A stretch of DNA of 24,507 nt, from IMG/VR virus record IMGVR_UViG_3300027973_001702, positions 1 through 24,507 of that record. One strand, 5' to 3'. The position numbers and the translations under genes are program-made. The first letter of the stretch is position 1; each line of letters begins with the position of its first letter. The stretch is from a virus. The notes under the pieces were generated by a model that saw only the letters and a list, made by a program, of their open reading frames with translations, was not told where the DNA came from and searched no databases. Below are positions 20,317 to 24,507 of the stretch, piece after piece.

Positions 20317-21147
20317 ATGAAAACACTCTCGTATTTACACATTCCAAAATGCGGAGGAAAAGGATTTAAAAACCTTATTCCAATTCTAGAAGACAACGGT
20401 TTAAAAGTTTTTTCTAATATCACTCAAAACTTTGATGGCTACAATAAGTACGCCTTTGTTCAAACTCACTACGGCTCACACCCAAGTGATAACTACCCAG
20501 AAATCGAGACTGCTTGTGTCTTTAGAGACCCATTGGACAGAATGGTGAGTCAGTTTGCTTGGGCAATGATGACTGATGCTTGGTCAGTTTATTTTGAAGA
20601 ATATACAAAAGATGATATTGGGAACCTATTTAAGTATTTTCTTTTTACGGATGAAAAGTTTGTAAATAATAATAACTTGCAAACAAAATTTGTTTGTAAT
20701 GGGGTTGAAGAGGCTATTTTTTATGTAAAACACATTAATAAACTACTTCCTGAAGATGGCTCGATTAAGTTTGAAACCCAGCCTTCTCACGGTAGTTTTT
20801 GGAAAGAGTGGATGATTGCAAACGATAAGACCTCAATTGAATACGCAAAATCTCAAGTAGACAAGATGACTATTATCGACACCTTGGAAAACCATGACCG
20901 ATTTACTACCAATGTTTGCAACTGGTTCAAAGAAAACTACGACCTGGATATTGAAGAAGAGTTTAGAGCGTCTCTGGTCAACGAAAACCCTACCTTCAAC
21001 TACAGCATATTCACTGATAACCAAGGCAACGAGTGGACCACTGCTAAACTGAAGGCACTTTTAACTGAAGAAGAGATTGCAGGAGTGTACGAAAACAACT
21101 CGCTAGACTTAGAACTCTACAACTATGTGAAAGACAAAGTGCAGTGA
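20317..21147 (+). CDS. PAPS-dependent sulfotransferase
   Basis: 276 residues. HIPKCGGKGF (8-17) is the 5'-phosphosulfate-binding loop of the Sulfotransfer_2/heparan-sulfate sulfotransferase type, with K11 the likely catalytic lysine. FRDPLDRMVSQF (69-80) is the 3'-phosphate-binding motif (R70, S78). It would transfer sulfate from PAPS to a hydroxyl on a glycan or protein. The ATG has AAGGGATAACAA upstream, 3 bp after the fibre stop, and its TGA overlaps the next start by 4 bp. No signal peptide, so it works in the cytoplasm. The fibre, a host polysaccharide precursor or a small metabolite are possible targets. Confidence 0.85.
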   Translation: MKTLSYLHIPKCGGKGFKNLIPILEDNGLKVFSNITQNFDGYNKYAFVQTHYGSHPSDNYPEIETACVFRDPLDRMVSQFAWAMMTDAWSVYFEEYTKDDIGNLFKYFLFTDEKFVNNNNLQTKFVCNGVEEAIFYVKHINKLLPEDGSIKFETQPSHGSFWKEWMIANDKTSIEYAKSQVDKMTIIDTLENHDRFTTNVCNWFKENYDLDIEEEFRASLVNENPTFNYSIFTDNQGNEWTTAKLKALLTEEEIAGVYENNSLDLELYNYVKDKVQ

Positions 21148-21890
21148 TTATTCAAATCCTAGGACTACCAGGCTCAGGTAAAACAACCTTGGCAGAAGCC
21201 CTAAAGGAGCGTCTAAACGCTATTCACCTAAACGCAGACGAGGTTCGCTCCACCCTAAACTCTGACCTAGGCTTTAGTGAGAAAGATAGAGCAGAAAACG
21301 CTCGTCGCCTCGCTGAGATGGCTCGCTTGCTATCTAAGCAAGGTCACACTGTAATTGTTGACTTTATCTGCCCAACTAAGGCAACTCGTAAAGCGTTCGG
21401 CACCCCAGACATCAAGATTGTGATGAACACTATTGCCTCTAGTCGTTTTTCCGATACAGACGCTATGTGGATTCCAGTCATTGACGCTGACCACACTTTT
21501 TACGAGTGGAAGTCAGACAAAGAAATGGCTGACGAAGTAATTAAAAAGTTTAGCCTTTTCGACTGGTCTGCCCCAACAACTCTGATGCTAGGCCGCTACC
21601 AGCCTTGGCACGAGGGTCATCAAGCTCTAAAAGAGGAAGCACATAACCGAACCGAGCAAGTCTTAGTCGGTATCCGAAACACTTACGGCACTTCCGAGAA
21701 AGACCCTCTCACTTTTCATCAAGTAGTCGAGTTCATTCCAGAGCAACCAGATACCCTAAAGATGCGTCTACCAAACATTACAAACATTGTTTACGGGCGT
21801 GATGTCGGCTACCTAATCGAGAAGGTAGAACTGAGCCCAGAACTTCAGGCTATCTCAGCAACTAAAAAGCGTGCCGAACTGGGGCTATAG
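21144..21890 (+). CDS. APS kinase fused to an HxGH nucleotidyltransferase
   Basis: 248 residues. The N-terminal half is CysC-like: GLPGSGKTT (7-15) is the P-loop, NADEVRSTLNSDLGFSEKDR and ENARRLAEMARLL match the APS-binding part, and VIVDFICP corresponds to the FISP motif. The C-terminal half has GRYQPWHEGH (150-159) and ISATKKR (237-243), the two motifs of HxGH adenylyl/cytidylyltransferases. The kinase half would make PAPS from APS; the second half could make APS from ATP and sulfate or serve another nucleotide transfer. GTG start with a GTGA overlap to the sulfotransferase, strongly suggesting donor synthesis for that enzyme. Confidence 0.87.
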   Translation: MIIQILGLPGSGKTTLAEALKERLNAIHLNADEVRSTLNSDLGFSEKDRAENARRLAEMARLLSKQGHTVIVDFICPTKATRKAFGTPDIKIVMNTIASSRFSDTDAMWIPVIDADHTFYEWKSDKEMADEVIKKFSLFDWSAPTTLMLGRYQPWHEGHQALKEEAHNRTEQVLVGIRNTYGTSEKDPLTFHQVVEFIPEQPDTLKMRLPNITNIVYGRDVGYLIEKVELSPELQAISATKKRAELGL

Positions 21891-22084
21891 TGGCTAGTTC
21901 TAGAAAAATCTCTATTACTAAAGCAATAACATATAGGGTTTGGCAAAGCATAAACACTTTTTTAATTGCTTTATTCATCACAGGCAAGTTTGAGACTGCT
22001 GCTCAGATAGTCAGTCTAGAAGTGGTTGTTAAGGTTGTTGTGTACTACTGGCACGAACGCATATGGGTAAAGTTTAATAAATAA
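21890..22084 (+). CDS. DUF2061 membrane protein
   Basis: 64 residues, GTG start overlapping the APS kinase stop by one base. KAITYRVWQSINTFLIALFI followed by TGKFETAAQIVSLEVVVKVV and the ending YYWHERIW are the DUF2061 signature: a first helix after R-x-x, a second helix, then Y-x-x-H-E-R-x-W. The function of DUF2061 is unknown. Coupling to sulfation genes suggests a role in sulfate-related transport or regulation, but this is inferred from position only. Confidence 0.82.
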   Translation: MASSRKISITKAITYRVWQSINTFLIALFITGKFETAAQIVSLEVVVKVVVYYWHERIWVKFNK

Positions 22085-22090
22085 AAGTTA

Positions 22091-22759
22091 CTAAATAGCC
22101 CAAAGCATTCCAACATCCGATGTAGGGCGTAGGTTTGCTTTTTTCCAACCAACTTGCTCCCACTCTAGGGCAAGTTTTTCTCTCAGCTTTTTTAGATCAT
22201 TTTTAGATTTAATTGGCGACCATTCAATATCAGGTTCCTGCAGGTGGTGCTCAATAAATTGCATTCTAAACTTGGTGTAACCAATTGACTTTAAATACAA
22301 AAGTTGCTCTTCGTGCTGATCCAAAGTTTCTTGTGTCCACTCAAAAGCAAGCTTTCCGTAGTTTTTAGTCATACCCCTAAAGACAGCCCACTCCGCCCCC
22401 TCAACATCAATCTTGATAAGATCCGGCATCCCATATTGCTCGACTAACCAATCCATGGTGCATGTGTTCACGTAGATAGTTCTAAACTCTTTACCGTTGT
22501 AAGGCATAGACGAGTCAGTCAACCAAGACTTTTCCATAGTGGACAGCCCATCTTCAACGCATTCGTAAAACTCTATTCTGTCGCCAGTAGTTTCGGACAC
22601 AGCCAGTCTTAGCGGAACCACATTTGGGTCATAAATAAAATTACGTACAAGCTCGGCAAACACTTTAGGAGCTGGTTCTAGTGCAATAACTTTGTACCCT
22701 AAGTTTACGCCAGCTACAGTTGCGTCCCCACGGTTAGCCCCGATATCAAACATCAACAT
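22091..22759 (-). CDS. FkbM-family methyltransferase
   Basis: 222 residues. MFDIGANRGDATVAGVNLGY (3-22) is SAM-binding motif I, VIALEPAPKVF motif II, RLAVSETTGDRIEFYE a further core strand and LIKIDVEGAEW the FkbM motif with the E-G-A-E loop. These enzymes O-methylate sugars or small molecules. The start overlaps the TPR gene by 14 bp. The stop faces the DUF2061 gene with only 6 bp between and no terminator is visible. It likely caps or decorates the glycan built by neighbouring genes. Confidence 0.9.
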   Translation of the reverse strand: MLMFDIGANRGDATVAGVNLGYKVIALEPAPKVFAELVRNFIYDPNVVPLRLAVSETTGDRIEFYECVEDGLSTMEKSWLTDSSMPYNGKEFRTIYVNTCTMDWLVEQYGMPDLIKIDVEGAEWAVFRGMTKNYGKLAFEWTQETLDQHEEQLLYLKSIGYTKFRMQFIEHHLQEPDIEWSPIKSKNDLKKLREKLALEWEQVGWKKANLRPTSDVGMLWAI

Positions 22760-23330
22760 CTGGAACCAGCCTATCTAAGTTTTCATTTGCAGCATCTTTA
22801 TATAGCTTTGGGGAACGGTGGTCGGTTGCTATGTTAGTTAAAATCTCGATGCTATCTTCCTTACGTCCAACCCACCATGCGGCTATAGCTATTTGAAAGT
22901 TTAACGAGTACCAAGAATAATAACCAACGTCTGACGGTAAGCCCATAAACTGTCGATTGTACATAGTGCCCATAACTGCATAAGCGTAGCTTTCTGGCCA
23001 TAGACCAGACTTTTCATAAAATCTTGACAAAAGAAAATATGCTTCAGGGCGGTCAGGTAAAAAAGCTACTGCCTGCAACAAGACATTGCTAACTGTAAGG
23101 TCGCGGTTCTTCTGCCCCTCGATGCAAATAGAAATTTTAAGCAGAGCGCAGTACGCAGTGAGTGGGTCAGTTTTGTACCCATACTCTGCGGCTCGAAGAT
23201 AAAACCCAACAGCAGATGCAGTCTGCCCCAATTTTTCATACTCAAGGGCAATGTTGAAGTTCTTTTCCGGATTTAGCGAATCTGTAGATGCGTCAACAAT
23301 CAGTTGTTCAATGATTTCATTAGAACTCAT
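22746..23330 (-). CDS. TPR-repeat protein
   Basis: 194 residues, mostly helical. Repeats resembling TPRs occur at about 24-50 (NIALEYEKLGQTASAVGFYL), 93-120 (PEAYFLLSRFYEKSGLWPES) and 145-170 (NFQIAIAAWWVGRKEDSIEI). TPR proteins scaffold protein partners. In aquatic phages such genes often sit with glycosyltransferases, as here. The ATG overlaps the stop of the beta-propeller gene by 11 bp. No enzymatic motif. Confidence 0.75.
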   Translation of the reverse strand: MSSNEIIEQLIVDASTDSLNPEKNFNIALEYEKLGQTASAVGFYLRAAEYGYKTDPLTAYCALLKISICIEGQKNRDLTVSNVLLQAVAFLPDRPEAYFLLSRFYEKSGLWPESYAYAVMGTMYNRQFMGLPSDVGYYSWYSLNFQIAIAAWWVGRKEDSIEILTNIATDHRSPKLYKDAANENLDRLVPDVDV

Positions 23331-24336
23331 AACGCAACGCCTCCATAATCAAATTTTCAACAACAATCTTAGGGGTTCTTAAAACAAACGCAGCGTTATC
23401 TTGAAAACCAAAACTAATCAGAAGATCATTCTCATACTTTGCAGCACCAGCTACAAACTCAATGCGAGCTTCTAAGAACGTGAACGGTTCTGGAGATAGC
23501 CCAATAAGATTAAACTGCTCGTCCCAAACAACTAGGCGATGGCGATAGATTCCATCTTTTTGGTCCAGATAGTTTTTAAAAAGATCTACCTCGTGCGTTA
23601 TAGCAATGTAGACATTGCCCCATCGCACCACTTGGGAACTACCCCGCTGGTCTTTTGGTGGAATTAGTCCAGGGGTTAGGGATACCTGCTCACAGCGGGC
23701 TGGTTCGTCTGGCCAAGTCCTCACAACTTCAGTTGGAGAAGTCCACTTCACAAAGTGAAAAGGCTTGTCTACTATCGGCATCCAGTTTTTTTCGCAGTAA
23801 GAGTCATTAAGACCAGGAGCAGGAATGCGCAATCGAGATACCTCTTTGATTTCCCAGGTATCCCAGTCAATCTCCAACTTGCTGATCTCCATGCGCCCCT
23901 GACCATCCGGGGTTACATCGCGACGAACACCGATGTTGTAGTAGTCACCACCCCACTGGACCAGTCGGCAGTCTTCTTGACCAGTGAACTCCCACAGCGG
24001 CTCTATGTCCAGCTTCGATGTATCAACAGCGCCGTAGCCAACCATAGACAGGTTAGAGTCCAACTTGCAGATATAGTTAGTTGTGCGAAGAGCCTGATCT
24101 TGCTCGGGGTGTAGATAAGAAAGCGGACCCCAGCGACTAATAAATCGTTGATTGTTCTCCGAGTGATACAAAGTGTAGTTGACGTGACGGAGGTTTACAA
24201 GAATCTCGTTTTTAGAGTTGACAAAAACAGACGGGTTCATAAGCCCAGTACCGGAAGTTAATCCGTTAGAGATAACCAAAGGGGCAAGTTTGCCACCATT
24301 AGCCACAGATTTTTGAACTAAATTACTTGATGTCAT
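23320..24336 (-). CDS. Beta-propeller glycoside hydrolase/phosphorylase-like protein (GH130/GH43-like)
   Basis: 338 residues. NPSVFVNSKNEILVNLRHVN, then LWEFTGQEDCRLVQWGGDYY, YCEKNWMP, FHFVKWTSPTEVV, RGSSQVVRWGNVYIAITHEV and a final LLISFGFQDNAAFVL fit a five-bladed propeller with the E-D-x-R-L core seen in GH130-type mannoside phosphorylases and related proteins. Acidic residues in QEDCRL and CEKNWMP are candidate catalytic or sugar-binding positions. It may process or bind a glycan made by the cluster. The ATG follows the preceding gene by 2 bp. The exact family is uncertain. Confidence 0.65.
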   Translation of the reverse strand: MTSSNLVQKSVANGGKLAPLVISNGLTSGTGLMNPSVFVNSKNEILVNLRHVNYTLYHSENNQRFISRWGPLSYLHPEQDQALRTTNYICKLDSNLSMVGYGAVDTSKLDIEPLWEFTGQEDCRLVQWGGDYYNIGVRRDVTPDGQGRMEISKLEIDWDTWEIKEVSRLRIPAPGLNDSYCEKNWMPIVDKPFHFVKWTSPTEVVRTWPDEPARCEQVSLTPGLIPPKDQRGSSQVVRWGNVYIAITHEVDLFKNYLDQKDGIYRHRLVVWDEQFNLIGLSPEPFTFLEARIEFVAGAAKYENDLLISFGFQDNAAFVLRTPKIVVENLIMEALRYEF

Positions 24337-24338
24337 TC

Positions 24339-24507
24339 TTATTCATTTTTAGTTCCATTTAGTGTTATGTGAGAAGCAAACCGTCCACTAAATATGTATT
24401 CTCCCGCATGATCTACAGAAATCCAAGGGGCTGCATAAACCTGACCACCTAACGATCTCCACTTACGGCAGAAGTGATAATCCTCCGACAACAGAATACC
24501 TTCTGGA
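24339..24507 (-). CDS. C-terminal end of a probable glycosyltransferase (5' end outside window)
   Basis: 55 codons plus the stop are in the window. LLSEDYHFCRKWRSLGGQVY and AAPWISVDHAGEYIFSGRFA resemble the C terminus of GT-A-type glycosyltransferases, where S-E-D-Y-x-F-C-R supplies the acceptor-site acid and V-x-H a metal ligand. The gene continues beyond position 24507. It ends 2 bp before the beta-propeller gene. Confidence 0.6.
   Translation of the reverse strand, partial: PEGILLSEDYHFCRKWRSLGGQVYAAPWISVDHAGEYIFSGRFASHITLNGTKNE

Overview
The window looks like part of the genome of a tailed bacteriophage, or a prophage-like element, infecting an actinobacterium, probably an uncultured aquatic one. 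The actinobacterial signs are a WhiB-type iron-sulfur regulator, a DUF3039 protein, an FmdB-type zinc ribbon, an actinophage-type holin and a transfer-messenger RNA whose resume region and tag resemble actinobacterial ones. The phage signs are dense genes with 1-14 bp overlaps, many tiny proteins, phage tRNAs, a collagen-like tail fibre, ThyX and a ribonucleotide reductase. The DNA is AT-rich. All of this is read by eye; no database search was run.

Layout. Positions 1-15827 are read almost entirely on the minus strand. From right to left along transcription: DUF3039 protein; a vitamin B12-linked nucleotide block (class II ribonucleotide reductase NrdJ, PduO-type cobalamin adenosyltransferase, an exported DUF4430/transcobalamin-like protein, a small membrane protein, NrdH-like redoxin); FmdB-like and WhiB-like proteins; holin; a hairpin terminator and a palindromic operator; small proteins; a phosphomannomutase-like HAD enzyme; an RNA operon (tmRNA, an unknown structured RNA, tRNA-Asn, a second unknown structured region, terminator); a two-HTH regulator, operator-like palindrome, zinc protein and serine recombinase; HNH nuclease; nucleotidyltransferase; a run of tiny related 'ERERI' proteins; tRNA-Thr; mannose-6-phosphate-isomerase-type cupin; ThyX; two small membrane proteins; two glycosyltransferases; and a large sugar-modifying protein cut by the window edge.

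The strand switches near 15830-15950. The plus block 15953-22084 holds a small structural protein, a 1331-residue collagen-like fibre, a sulfotransferase, an APS kinase/nucleotidyltransferase fusion and a DUF2061 membrane protein, all tightly coupled. From 22091 to the right edge the minus strand resumes with glycan-related genes: FkbM methyltransferase, TPR protein, beta-propeller GH130-like protein and the end of a probable glycosyltransferase.

How the parts work together. One theme is DNA precursor supply (NrdJ, NrdH, ThyX) with its own cobalamin activation and perhaps capture. The second is surface chemistry: mannose-phosphate enzymes, nucleotidyltransferases, several glycosyltransferases and a self-contained PAPS-making and sulfate-transferring cassette directly behind the fibre gene. 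The third is translation support (tmRNA, two tRNAs). The best candidates for undescribed biology are the fibre-linked sulfation cassette, the B12 cassette with a transcobalamin-like protein, and the two unexplained structured RNAs in the tmRNA operon.
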